This document shows positions 45,107-53,934 of a stretch of 64,000 nucleotides of DNA, piece by piece. The notes under the pieces are model-generated. The model was not told the DNA's origin. It searched no databases and was given only the letters and a program-made list of their open reading frames with translations. Made by a program: the position numbers and the translations under genes. The DNA is from an uncultured Sphingomonadaceae bacterium (GTDB lineage: Bacteria > Pseudomonadota > Alphaproteobacteria > Sphingomonadales > Sphingomonadaceae): assembly GCA_947499255.1 (NCBI GenBank), contig CANMNF010000003.1, forward strand, positions 186,001 through 250,000, in the 5' to 3' direction. The first letter of the stretch is position 1; every line of letters starts with the position of its first letter.

Positions 45107-47518
45107 TCAGGCAGCTTGCACATGTCGGGGCGCGATTTCAGCGGCCACTTCTTGGCGCAGCGCCGTCGGGCGGAAAGTGACCGCGACCAGCATCGGCTCA
45201 TCCACTTGCTGACCATCCGGCTCAATCACCAGCATCGCTTCTGGGCCATCGCATTGCAAAAGGCCCGGCGCAATTTCATCCATACCATCCAGCACCGGCT
45301 CCACCCGGCTGTGCAGGGTAGTATCGGCCTTCTCGCCTTTAAGGAAATGAGCGACCGGCATGGTCTCCACGCTGGCAAGCTCAATATGCGAATACATCCG
45401 GCCCACCGGCAGCGCGACTGTCATGGCGTTGGCACCGATCGGCAGCGCTGCGACATAAAATCCATCATGGGTTGGGCGCGCTTCGATGACGCTTTGCGAT
45501 GTTTCCTCCCCATCCAGGAATATGGCGGGCAAAGGCAGGCACTCCTCAGCAAAATCGGTATAGGTGAAGTCGAGCCCAAAGCGGCGCTGCGCAAACAGCG
45601 ACAGGCGAACGGACATATCCGTTTGCGATAGCTCGGCGGGCAGATACATCCGCTCTGACCCTTTCATGTAGAACAGCCCGCGCGTGCGCAGACCTGCCTG
45701 CGCAACCCTGTGATCGAAAAGCGGCACAGTGCGCTCACTGCCCAAATTCACATCATGCTCAAAATCGGCGATCACGCTGAGTTCGTCGGGCATGGGCAAG
45801 AACATCAGCCGCAGCAAAGCAGCGCTGGCCGCATCACGCCATTGCGGCAAATTATCGCGCGCACTCCCGCGTTTGGTCAGCGGGCCGCAAGCGGTGCGCA
45901 CAAAATCGAGCGCGCCGGCCTGCACCCCATCGCGCACCACGCTTTGGCGTTCTTTAATATCGTTGGCGCGGCGAATGGGCGTGCCATCCTCTTCATAATC
46001 CACGACAGAACCCATGCTGGCGGTACAAAGCTGTTCAAGCACCGCAACATTGGCGCACATCGCTTCGAGCAATTGCGGATCATGGGTTTGCGTTGAAAAC
46101 AGGCCGGTCTTGTCGAGGCCGGGACAGTCCTTTTCACGCAACAAAAGATAACGCCCCGCCACATGAACGCCGAGCCGATCTTGCAACAAGCCATCGATGC
46201 GGTTTTGCACCGTGCCGTTATAGCCCAGATCGACCAGCATCAAGACGTCGCCTGTTTGGGGATCACACAGCTTTTTGACATGCGCGATCAACCGGTCGGC
46301 AAAGGCACCCGCACGGCGCGCGAGTTGTTTCTGCCGTGTCCCGTGGCGGATATCAGACAACAGCGCATGGCTGGCCGTTTCCGGGCCATCCTCTTCCATC
46401 TTCAGCCGGGCGATTTCTTCTTGTGTAAACAAGACCTGCCGAGCCAAAGTTGGCGGGTTGAGGCCAAATTCGCGCTCCACATGGCGTTTGATCGCGCCGG
46501 GTTTGGCAAGGGCCGCAGCGGTGGCGGTGTATCGGCTGATTTCAGCGGCATGGCTGCTTTCCAGATCGCCACCGGACATGTGGTGCACTTCGCGCGGCAA
46601 ATGGCCATCGCGCATCAGAAACAGCCAATGAACTTTGCCGGCATGCTGCGTGGCCAAAGCCTTCGCCTCCTCTTGCAGCCAAAGCTCATAGGCATGAAAT
46701 AGCGGGCCCAGCGTTGTCAGCCCAAGCGCGTGGGCAGCATCGGCGCACTGCGGCTCTGCCACGGCCAAAGCGGCGCGGTGCGGCTGTGCGCCGTGCACCG
46801 TTTCAGCATGCGGGCCGCGCACCATGGCGGCCATGCTGGCCTCCAGACGAAGGCGTTTTTTGGCAGGCTTGGTGAATTGTTCCAGATGCAGAGCGGTGAT
46901 CCCGGCGCGTGTCGCGCCATCATAATCCGCCACCGGGTTATCGCCGATATGCAGGATGCTGTCAGGCGCCACTTTGAGCTTTTTGAGAACATCATCAAAC
47001 ATCCCTTCGGCTTTGGATCGGCCGATTTGGGAAGAGCAATAAACCCGGTCAATCAACCCTGCGACGTCGATCCCGGCAGCGCGCATGATGAGGCCGCGCA
47101 ATTGATCAACAGAGCAATAGGTGTCCGAGACGATCACCACCTGCAATCCGGCCGCTTTCGCAGCGCGCATCAGCTCCACCGTGGGCGCGAAGGCAAAGCA
47201 GTGTTCTGCTTCCAAGGCCAATTCCGCCGCAATCGCTTCCTCGCGCTCGCTTGGGGCGGCATTGGGCAGCAATTCGGCATAGATTTCTGTGAGGCAAACT
47301 TCGCCCCTTCCATGCCGATTGCGCGCAATCAAGCGCGCTTCGCCTTCGGCCTGAACGCGTTGTTGTAAAGTGCATAGTGGCAGCTGCGTAAAGACATGAA
47401 CGGGCGCATGGGTATCGCGCCATAACAGCGTATCAAAGCAATCCAGCGATAGGGTGGTGAGGCCCTCAAACCCCTCCAAAGCGCGCGGTAATTCGGCCGG
47501 TGTGATGGTGCGTGGCAT
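45107..47518 (-). CDS. Large HAD-superfamily hydrolase-like protein next to flagellin
   Basis: An 803-residue protein. The N-terminal 250 residues form a HAD phosphatase-like domain with motif I SLDCFDTLLWR, motif II in VVIVSDTYC, a conserved Lys in GRSKAEGMFDDV and motif IV HIGDNPVADYDGA. The remaining about 550 residues match nothing I recognise and lack membrane helices. ATG 47518 has AAGGG upstream and replaces TTG 47572. It follows motB by 107 nt on the same strand and is convergent with fliC. HAD proteins of this shape occur in surface polysaccharide loci; a role in flagellin modification is possible but unproven. Confidence 0.75.
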   Translation of the reverse strand: MPRTITPAELPRALEGFEGLTTLSLDCFDTLLWRDTHAPVHVFTQLPLCTLQQRVQAEGEARLIARNRHGRGEVCLTEIYAELLPNAAPSEREEAIAAELALEAEHCFAFAPTVELMRAAKAAGLQVVIVSDTYCSVDQLRGLIMRAAGIDVAGLIDRVYCSSQIGRSKAEGMFDDVLKKLKVAPDSILHIGDNPVADYDGATRAGITALHLEQFTKPAKKRLRLEASMAAMVRGPHAETVHGAQPHRAALAVAEPQCADAAHALGLTTLGPLFHAYELWLQEEAKALATQHAGKVHWLFLMRDGHLPREVHHMSGGDLESSHAAEISRYTATAAALAKPGAIKRHVEREFGLNPPTLARQVLFTQEEIARLKMEEDGPETASHALLSDIRHGTRQKQLARRAGAFADRLIAHVKKLCDPQTGDVLMLVDLGYNGTVQNRIDGLLQDRLGVHVAGRYLLLREKDCPGLDKTGLFSTQTHDPQLLEAMCANVAVLEQLCTASMGSVVDYEEDGTPIRRANDIKERQSVVRDGVQAGALDFVRTACGPLTKRGSARDNLPQWRDAASAALLRLMFLPMPDELSVIADFEHDVNLGSERTVPLFDHRVAQAGLRTRGLFYMKGSERMYLPAELSQTDMSVRLSLFAQRRFGLDFTYTDFAEECLPLPAIFLDGEETSQSVIEARPTHDGFYVAALPIGANAMTVALPVGRMYSHIELASVETMPVAHFLKGEKADTTLHSRVEPVLDGMDEIAPGLLQCDGPEAMLVIEPDGQQVDEPMLVAVTFRPTALRQEVAAEIAPRHVQAA

Positions 47519-47625
47519 AGCAGCGGTACCCTTTATAAAATGATGGGCGCTGGAATATGCAGCTATGGTCAATAGGCACTGAGCATAAGGATAAGGGTTG
47601 GCGCGTAGAATGGCGCGCGGTCCTG

Positions 47626-48510
47626 TTAACGGAGCGCTTCGCCTGCGGGATTAAGCGTGATCGACATACGGCGATTGCGCGGATCTTCGGGATTGTCTGC
47701 GATCAAAGGTTCACGGTCAGCCACGCCTTCGATGCGGTGAATGCGGTCCACCGGAATGGAGTGACGCATCAATTCCTGCCGGGTGGCTTCTGCACGGCCC
47801 GCCGATAGCGACCAATTGTTTGCCACAACGCCGGGGCGCCAGGGCAAGGCATCGGTATGGCCGCGAATGGTGATTTCTTCATCGCCTTCCTCAATCACTT
47901 CGCTAACCAGTTCTAGCAGATCGCGCGCATCGGCTTGCAACACCGTAGTGCCCAGCGAAAACATTGAGAAATCAGCATCATCGATCAAATCAATGCGCAC
48001 GCCGCGCGTGGTGTTCATCACCCGCACCTGACGCGCAAGGCGATGCAGGCTGCGCGATTGTGCGAGCTTTTCGTCAATGCGCTGTTTTAGCTCTTCAGCG
48101 CGCCGGGTTTTGGTTGAAGCCACTGTGCCCTCGCGCGGACCGCCTGTTGCATCGCGTGGAATGGTAATAGACTTTGTACCGGTTTGGCCTGCAGCATTGG
48201 GGTAATTATCCACATCGGTTATCGATGATCCGCCCAGCAATCCATCAGCGCCCGCACTGCCTGCGCGCATTTTGACCAGCGTTGGGGTGAAGTGATCGGC
48301 AATGCCTTTGCGCTGATCCTCTGTGGTTGCGCCCAGCAGCCATAGCATCAGGAAGAACGCCATCATCGCAGTCACAAAGTCGGCATAGGCCACTTTCCAC
48401 GCGCCGCCATGATGCCCGTCGCCGCCCGACACGATGACTTTCTTGACGATGATCGGGCGCGGCTGTTCCTCGACCAGATCATCATCGCGCGCTTGCGCGG
48501 AGCTGGCCAC
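47626..48510 (-). CDS. motB: Flagellar motor stator protein MotB
   Basis: A 294-residue stator subunit. The single transmembrane helix YADFVTAMMAFFLMLWLLG carries the ion-binding Asp; the periplasmic OmpA-like domain has ITIRGHTDALPW and LSAGRAEATRQELM for peptidoglycan binding. Start is GTG 48510, 1 nt after the motA stop. Proton versus sodium use cannot be told from this. Confidence 0.95.
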   Translation of the reverse strand: MASSAQARDDDLVEEQPRPIIVKKVIVSGGDGHHGGAWKVAYADFVTAMMAFFLMLWLLGATTEDQRKGIADHFTPTLVKMRAGSAGADGLLGGSSITDVDNYPNAAGQTGTKSITIPRDATGGPREGTVASTKTRRAEELKQRIDEKLAQSRSLHRLARQVRVMNTTRGVRIDLIDDADFSMFSLGTTVLQADARDLLELVSEVIEEGDEEITIRGHTDALPWRPGVVANNWSLSAGRAEATRQELMRHSIPVDRIHRIEGVADREPLIADNPEDPRNRRMSITLNPAGEALR

Positions 48511-48511
48511 G

Positions 48512-49375
48512 TTACTTGCCTTTCAAATCGTCAAGCAGCTGGATCAAAGGTGGACGGATCGTATGCGGCAGGCCCGAACGCGCGCTTTCCACGGCCAGCG
48601 CATGGGGATAGCCATGCAGGCTGGCGATCAGCACTTGTTTGACCGAATGAAAGATCTTGGCGTCCTCCTCATTGATCTGTTTGAGCCGTCCGGCCAGCGG
48701 ACCCACCGCGCCATAAGCCAGCAGCACGCCCAAAAACGTCCCCACCAAAGCCGCACCGATCATTTTGCCCAGAACCTCAGGCGGTTCATCGATTGAACCC
48801 ATCGTTTTCACAATGCCCAAAACGGCCGCCACAATGCCCAATGCAGGCAACGCATCGGCAAGGTTCTGGATCGCATGTGCGGGCTCTTCCATCTCGTGCA
48901 GATTGGATTTGATGGCGTTATCCATGATTTCCTCGATCGCATGCGTTTCCAGCGAACCGGATGAGACGACCATCAAAGTCAGCGTGTCGCAGATAAGCGA
49001 GGTGACCTCGTGGCTTTTGAGGATGCCGGGATATTCGGCAAAAACAGCTGAACCATTGGGGTCCATCACATGCATTTCCAGCGCCACGGGGCCTTCTGTT
49101 TTGAGGATGCGCATCAGTTTCCCGACCAGGGCAATCGCGGCCACATGATCATCGGCTGAATAGCGTGGTCCTTTAAAAATACGCGCAAATCCGCCGCCAA
49201 GCGCTTTAAGGTGATGGGGCGAATTGCCTGCCACCAGTGACGCGATGGCGGCCCCGCCAATAATCATCATTTCGATAGGCATGGCCGCAAAAACCGGCCC
49301 CAACGCGCCGCCAGATAGCGCAAAGCCCCCGAATACGAGGACGAATAGAAGCACAAGACCGATTGCGGGAAACAT
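48512..49375 (-). CDS. motA: Flagellar motor stator protein MotA
   Basis: A 287-residue four-TM stator subunit: TM1 IGLVLLFVLVFGGFAL, TM2 AMPIEMMIIGGAAIASL, and TM3/TM4 in ALPALGIVAAVLGIVKTM and MIGAALVGTFLGVLLAYG. It is full length, unlike the second MotA-like gene at 57734. It follows flgL by 67 nt and is probably co-transcribed with the flg operon. Confidence 0.95.
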   Translation of the reverse strand: MFPAIGLVLLFVLVFGGFALSGGALGPVFAAMPIEMMIIGGAAIASLVAGNSPHHLKALGGGFARIFKGPRYSADDHVAAIALVGKLMRILKTEGPVALEMHVMDPNGSAVFAEYPGILKSHEVTSLICDTLTLMVVSSGSLETHAIEEIMDNAIKSNLHEMEEPAHAIQNLADALPALGIVAAVLGIVKTMGSIDEPPEVLGKMIGAALVGTFLGVLLAYGAVGPLAGRLKQINEEDAKIFHSVKQVLIASLHGYPHALAVESARSGLPHTIRPPLIQLLDDLKGK

Positions 49376-49442
49376 GGACTGGCAATTCCTCGTAAATGGG
49401 ACGACCGGGGTGGCCGCGCTGGGAGACTGGATCGCGTTGAAG

Positions 49443-50360
49443 TCAGATCGCGTTGAATAGGGTCAGGCCGCTCATGCGAGCAAAAGCGGCTTGGCTCGCT
49501 TCCAGAACGACCAAAGTTTCCTGCAATTCAGCGATGGTGGCCGCAAAATCGACACCGCCAGTGGCAAATTGTTCTTCTGCGCGCGCTTCGCTGGTGGTGA
49601 TCTGGCGATCTTGTACCGTCTCCACCCACGCAACGCGCACGCCGATTGTGGTTTGCGCACGGGTGAGGCTGTCAAGCGCATCGCCAAAGCCTTCCAGAGC
49701 GCCGCGTGCAGCAACGGCAGGATCGCCAGCGCCGCCTTGCAAAGCTTCGCCCAAGGTTTTGACGTAAGCTATCAAATTGGTGGATGCGCCATTGGCGGTG
49801 AAATTAAAGACTTCGGGCCCGGTGACGCCGCGCCCGATTTCTACGCCATCACCCAGATCAACTTGCGCGGGTGCGCTGGTGCCAGCATAAATGGGCGCGC
49901 CGCTCGCATCCAGGATGTAGGCAGGCCCTTCACTATCACCTGCAAAAAGCGGGCGTCCGGCATTGTCCGTGCTGTTGGCGGCGGTTAGCAGATTGTTCGC
50001 AATCGCTTCCAACTCCGCGCCTATTAAAGCGCGATCATCATCGGCCAGCGTATCATTTGCCGCCTGCACGGTAAGTTCGCGCGCGCGGCCTATCTGCGTG
50101 GCTAGAGTGGAGAGGATGTCATCGGCAAATTGCAGCGATTGGCGGGTGTCCTCGGCAGTCGCCTGATCCACTTGCGCCAGCCGATCTGCACGGCTCAGCG
50201 CGCGAAGGCGGGCGGCTGCAACAGGATCATCGGATGAGGCAGAGAGCCGTTCCCCGCTGGCGATTTGCTGTTGCAATCCTTCGGCCTGACGGCGCAAATC
50301 GCCCATCTGCTCGGTTGCCCGGCGAAAGAATGTTGCGGTGCCTGCGCCAATCTCTGTCAT
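49443..50360 (-). CDS. flgL: Hook-filament junction protein FlgL (HAP3)
   Basis: A 305-residue flagellin-like adaptor. N-terminal heptads (QMGDLRRQAEGLQQQIASG) and C-terminal region (VVLEASQAAFARMSGLTLFNAI) resemble flagellin D0/D1. It follows flgK by 2 nt. Confidence 0.93.
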   Translation of the reverse strand: MTEIGAGTATFFRRATEQMGDLRRQAEGLQQQIASGERLSASSDDPVAAARLRALSRADRLAQVDQATAEDTRQSLQFADDILSTLATQIGRARELTVQAANDTLADDDRALIGAELEAIANNLLTAANSTDNAGRPLFAGDSEGPAYILDASGAPIYAGTSAPAQVDLGDGVEIGRGVTGPEVFNFTANGASTNLIAYVKTLGEALQGGAGDPAVAARGALEGFGDALDSLTRAQTTIGVRVAWVETVQDRQITTSEARAEEQFATGGVDFAATIAELQETLVVLEASQAAFARMSGLTLFNAI

Positions 50361-50362
50361 GA

Positions 50363-51700
50363 TCAGATGCGCAATATCGTATCAAAGATGGTGCGCGCGG
50401 TTTCAATGACGCGGCTCGATGCCTGAAACGCTTGTTGAAAACGGATGAGGTCGGCGGCTTCTTGATCAAGATCGATGGCGGTTTCCTGAGCCAATGCGGC
50501 CGCTGCGCTATCGGCAATGGTGTTGAGTGCTTGGCTGGTTAAATCGCGTCCGCTGATCTCGCTCGACAGGCTGAAAAGCAGATTGTCGATCCGTTTTCCC
50601 GGCCCTTCGCTATCGGCCAAAGCATCGCGCAAAGCGCCCAGATTGCCGATATTGCGGCTGTTGGCGGGGCTGCCTGCGGGCGCTGTGGCAAGGCCTGCGC
50701 CATTGGCGAGGGCAAGGGCGATATTGCTGGCATTGCTGCCGGAAAACAACGCGCTGCCGGTGGTGCCCGATGGCGTCACGCCAGCACTTTGCGCATCATT
50801 GGCAAGGGTGATGAGACGCGCGGCAGCAGCATCAAGTTCGGCGGTGCGGTTCGCGATGCCATCTGCCGCCAAAGCAGCGCCCGAAAGCCTGCCTGATTGC
50901 GGAGAAATCGCGCCGCCATCAAGGGTGAAGCTGATGCGGCCATCGGCATCGGTATTGGCGGCCAATGACCCGGCACCCTCGCCTGATACGAGCAGCGGCC
51001 CCGCACCATCGCCAATACGCACTTCGGCGCGGCCAAATTGGTCAAGGCTTGTGGCGATACCCAGCGTGCCGGACAATTCGTTGATCAACACATCACGTTG
51101 ATCAAGCAGCGCAATACGCGCCGAGCTGCCATCGCGGGTTCGCGCCAGATTGGTGTTGGTGCGCGCAAGTTCTGCGGCCAAAGTGTTGGCGCGATCAATA
51201 TCGGCATTGGTTTCAAACTGGATCGCTTGTGTAGCGCCGTTCAGCCTGCGTGCGGCAAGGTTGAAGCTTTCAGCAGCAATACGCCCGCTTTCAATCACTT
51301 GCCCGCGCAAAGGCGGTGACAAAGGATCATTGGCAAGTTGTGCCAGGCTGGCTTCGAATTCGGTAAGAGCAGGGAACAGGCCGGAGCTTTCAATCCCGCG
51401 CTCTGCCACACGCAATCCATCGATCTGAGTTGTTGCGCGGGAGGCATCGCTGCTTGTGCGCCGCGCCTCGTTTAGCAGGAAGGCGTTTTCTGAACGCGAT
51501 ATGCCATCGATCAAAACGCCGCCCAGCCGGATGGAGGATGTGCGCGCGATGGCGCCATTGCCCGATAGCTCGCGCACTTCAAGCGAGCGGCGCGAATACC
51601 CCTCAGTATTGGCATTGGCGATGTTTTGCGATGTAAGATCAAGCGCAGCTTTGGCCGCGCGCACACCGCTGGAACCGATAGTAAAAAGATCAGTCGCCAT
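50363..51700 (-). CDS. flgK: Hook-filament junction protein FlgK (HAP1)
   Basis: A 445-residue junction protein with the conserved N-terminus TIGSSGVRAAKAALDLTSQN (rod/hook ANT motif IANANTEGYSRR) and C-terminus ADLIRFQQAFQASSRVIET. Overlaps flgJ by 11 nt. Confidence 0.95.
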   Translation of the reverse strand: MATDLFTIGSSGVRAAKAALDLTSQNIANANTEGYSRRSLEVRELSGNGAIARTSSIRLGGVLIDGISRSENAFLLNEARRTSSDASRATTQIDGLRVAERGIESSGLFPALTEFEASLAQLANDPLSPPLRGQVIESGRIAAESFNLAARRLNGATQAIQFETNADIDRANTLAAELARTNTNLARTRDGSSARIALLDQRDVLINELSGTLGIATSLDQFGRAEVRIGDGAGPLLVSGEGAGSLAANTDADGRISFTLDGGAISPQSGRLSGAALAADGIANRTAELDAAAARLITLANDAQSAGVTPSGTTGSALFSGSNASNIALALANGAGLATAPAGSPANSRNIGNLGALRDALADSEGPGKRIDNLLFSLSSEISGRDLTSQALNTIADSAAAALAQETAIDLDQEAADLIRFQQAFQASSRVIETARTIFDTILRI

Positions 51701-52034
51701 CGTTTAGCGCTCCGGTCTTTTCGGTCAGCGTGATTTGCGCAGCGAGATGCGCTTCGATCAGTTTTGCAAAGCCGAACGTTCCGCTTTCGGAAGCCAGCTG
51801 CGCGATATGTTCATCATGCATCTTTTCAAACTGTTCCAGCCCCGGTCCGCCAAACACATCGTCGCCGCCAAAATCAGTGGCGCGGGCGGCTGAGAGCATC
51901 TGGCGCAGGAAAATCGCTTCAAATGCCTGCGCAGCTTTGGTGAGATCACCATTGGCGGCGGGCACAGCTGCGTCCTTCCCGGCCAGATTGGCAAGGGCAA
52001 AGGCATCTGGGGCACCATGGGCATGGATGGTCAT
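51690..52034 (-). CDS. flgJ: Rod-binding protein (FlgJ N-terminal domain only)
   Basis: A 114-residue protein matching the FlgJ rod-cap domain (LTKAAQAFEAIFLRQMLSAAR; FEKMHDEHIAQ). The muramidase domain of enterobacterial FlgJ is absent; a separate lytic transglycosylase at 60229 probably supplies that activity, as in Rhodobacter SltF. Coupled to flgI by ATGA. Confidence 0.9.
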   Translation of the reverse strand: MTIHAHGAPDAFALANLAGKDAAVPAANGDLTKAAQAFEAIFLRQMLSAARATDFGGDDVFGGPGLEQFEKMHDEHIAQLASESGTFGFAKLIEAHLAAQITLTEKTGALNDGD

Positions 52035-53140
52035 ATCACCACCATCTCTGCCTGAAGCGCGCCTGCTTGTTTGAGCGCATCGAGGATCACAACAAGATCC
52101 GCTGCACCAACGCCAAGCAAGTTTAACGCATCGACAATCTGCGACAGGTTCGCCCCGCCTTGCATTAGCGTGACGCGGTTGCCTTGTTCTTCGACATCAA
52201 TCTGCGTGTCCACTTCCAGCGCGGTTTCGCCATTGGCGAAGGGATCAGGCTGAACGATGCGCTCTGTTTCAGAAATGCGCACGACCAGCTTGCCGTGGCT
52301 GATCGCGGCAGGGGCAAGGCGCACCGCGCGGTTGATCACCACGGTGCCAGTGCGGCTGTTCACAATGACGCGCGCGGGCGTTTCTGCCGGGGTTACCTCG
52401 ACCATTTCGATAGCGGCCATCATGGCGCTGCGCCGGTCTGCACCAAAGGGCAGGACAAGCGCCAAAGTGACGCCATCGACAATCGAAGCGGTGCCGGGAA
52501 ATTGCGCGTTGATGCCATCGCGAATACGCTGGGCAGTCAAGAAATCGGCATCATGCAGGTGGAAGTTGAGCGTGCCTTCATCGGTAAACCCGGTGGAGAC
52601 CGCGCGCTCAACCGAAGCCCCGCCAGCAATGCGGCCAACGGTGGGCACATTGACGGAAAGCTGCGATCCATCGCGGCCCGATACGCCCAGTCCGCCCACG
52701 GCCAGAGAACCTTGAGCCATCGCGTAAATCTCGCCATCTGCACCTTGCAAAGGCGTAAGGATCAGCGCGCCTCCGCGCAGGCTGGTGGCTCTGCCAATGG
52801 TGGAGACGGTCACGTCAATGCGCTGTCCCGGCTTTGCAAAAGCGGGCAGTTCGGCGGTGATAATGACAGCGGCGGCGTTTTTCAGGCCGGGGCTGACGCC
52901 GGGCGGCAAGTTCAGGCCCAACCGGCCCGAAACACCGCGCATGGCTTGGGTGAGATAAGCAAGATTGTCATCTCCTGTACCTGCAAGACCGACAACAATG
53001 CCATATCCTGTCAGCTGGTTAGGGCGCACACCTTGAAATTCGCCCAGATCGCGCACGCGTTCTGCCTGTGCAGAAGTGGCGGATAATGTCAGGGCCAGCG
53101 CGAATGTAAGCGCGGCGAAGAAGCGTTTGAAAATCGTCAT
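52031..53140 (-). CDS. flgI: Flagellar P-ring protein FlgI
   Basis: A 369-residue periplasmic ring protein. Signal peptide AALTFALALTLSATSAQA, then RVRDLGEFQGVRPNQLTGYG and the VVGLAGTGD motif; the C-terminus has VDALNLLGVGAADLVVIL. The start may be GTG 53143 or the adjacent ATG 53140; GGAGAG lies upstream. FlgA (58892) is its chaperone. Confidence 0.96.
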   Translation of the reverse strand: MTIFKRFFAALTFALALTLSATSAQAERVRDLGEFQGVRPNQLTGYGIVVGLAGTGDDNLAYLTQAMRGVSGRLGLNLPPGVSPGLKNAAAVIITAELPAFAKPGQRIDVTVSTIGRATSLRGGALILTPLQGADGEIYAMAQGSLAVGGLGVSGRDGSQLSVNVPTVGRIAGGASVERAVSTGFTDEGTLNFHLHDADFLTAQRIRDGINAQFPGTASIVDGVTLALVLPFGADRRSAMMAAIEMVEVTPAETPARVIVNSRTGTVVINRAVRLAPAAISHGKLVVRISETERIVQPDPFANGETALEVDTQIDVEEQGNRVTLMQGGANLSQIVDALNLLGVGAADLVVILDALKQAGALQAEMVVI

Positions 53141-53152
53141 CACACCTCTCCT

Positions 53153-53824
53153 TCAAAATGGGCTTAGAATAGCGAAAAAGCGCGATAGCCAGCCCGGGCG
53201 GCTGGCGCGTTGGATCGCGCCATCGCCGGAATATATGATCTGCGCATCGGCCACTTGAGTGGAGAGGATCGCATTGTTCTCATCCACATCGGCCAGACGC
53301 ACGATACCAGCAAACTGGATCCATTCACGGCCCTGGCTTAGCGACATCTGCTTTTCTCCAACGACAAGCGCGGTCCCGTTGGGGCGCACTTCAGCAATGG
53401 TGACGGCCAGCGCAGTGTTGAGGCTGCTGGATTGGTCGGCAATGCCTGTTCCATTGAACGACCCGGATGAGGATGCGTTAAGCGCGTTCGGGTTGAGAAT
53501 ACTTAACGGCCCGGCGGTTGGCGGGGTGATCGAGGCAGAGCCAGCGCGGTTGGTGGTGGCGGTTGCGCGCTTGCTGCTTTGTACGGTTTCCACCAGCAGC
53601 ACGGTCATCACATCGCCCACGGCGCGTGCGCGATTGCCTTCGTGCAATCCAGCATAGCCATTGGCAATCTGGACGATCGCGCCATCGCGGGTTTCGGGCG
53701 CAAAACCGGGCAATGGGGCAGGCGGCATCGCGGCACGAAAACCAGCCTGCGGGCCGGTGCCACACGCAGCAAGCATCAGCGCAGTTGCCGCGACAAAAAG
53801 GGCGCGTTTGATGGAGAAGGGCAT
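53153..53824 (-). CDS. flgH: Flagellar L-ring lipoprotein FlgH
   Basis: A 223-residue outer-membrane lipoprotein with signal peptide and lipobox LAAC (ATALMLAACGTG). The core GNRARAVGDVMTVLLVET and the C-terminal IQFAGIVRLADVDENN are FlgH signatures. A GTG at 53926 overlapping the flgG stop (GTGA) would add 34 residues of PVRPD repeats before the signal peptide; ATG 53824 is preferred because the lipoprotein signal then starts properly. Confidence 0.93.
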   Translation of the reverse strand: MPFSIKRALFVAATALMLAACGTGPQAGFRAAMPPAPLPGFAPETRDGAIVQIANGYAGLHEGNRARAVGDVMTVLLVETVQSSKRATATTNRAGSASITPPTAGPLSILNPNALNASSSGSFNGTGIADQSSSLNTALAVTIAEVRPNGTALVVGEKQMSLSQGREWIQFAGIVRLADVDENNAILSTQVADAQIIYSGDGAIQRASRPGWLSRFFAILSPF

Positions 53825-53844
53825 TTGGGTTCTCACGCAATTGG

Positions 53845-53934
53845 GCCTCACAGGATCAGGCCTCACAGGATCAGGCCTCACAGGATCAGGCCTCACAGGA
53901 TCAGGCCTCATAAGGTCTGGCTTCACAGGGTCTG
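53845..53934. repeat. 15-bp tandem repeat between flgG and flgH
   Basis: Four exact copies of GCCTCACAGGATCAG (53845-53904) plus two diverged copies (53905-53934) that run into the flgG stop. It lies in the leader of flgH. In the GTG-initiated reading it encodes PVRPD pentapeptides on the minus strand. Confidence 0.92.

Noticed and set aside
44827-45225. ORFs with PKQK or FCFG repeats across the 12-bp array
   Set aside because: Created by the minisatellite being open in all frames; no flanking similarity to proteins and it overlaps fliC and the HAD gene.
53845-53934. CRISPR-like array
   Set aside because: Units are directly contiguous without spacers; it is a simple tandem repeat.
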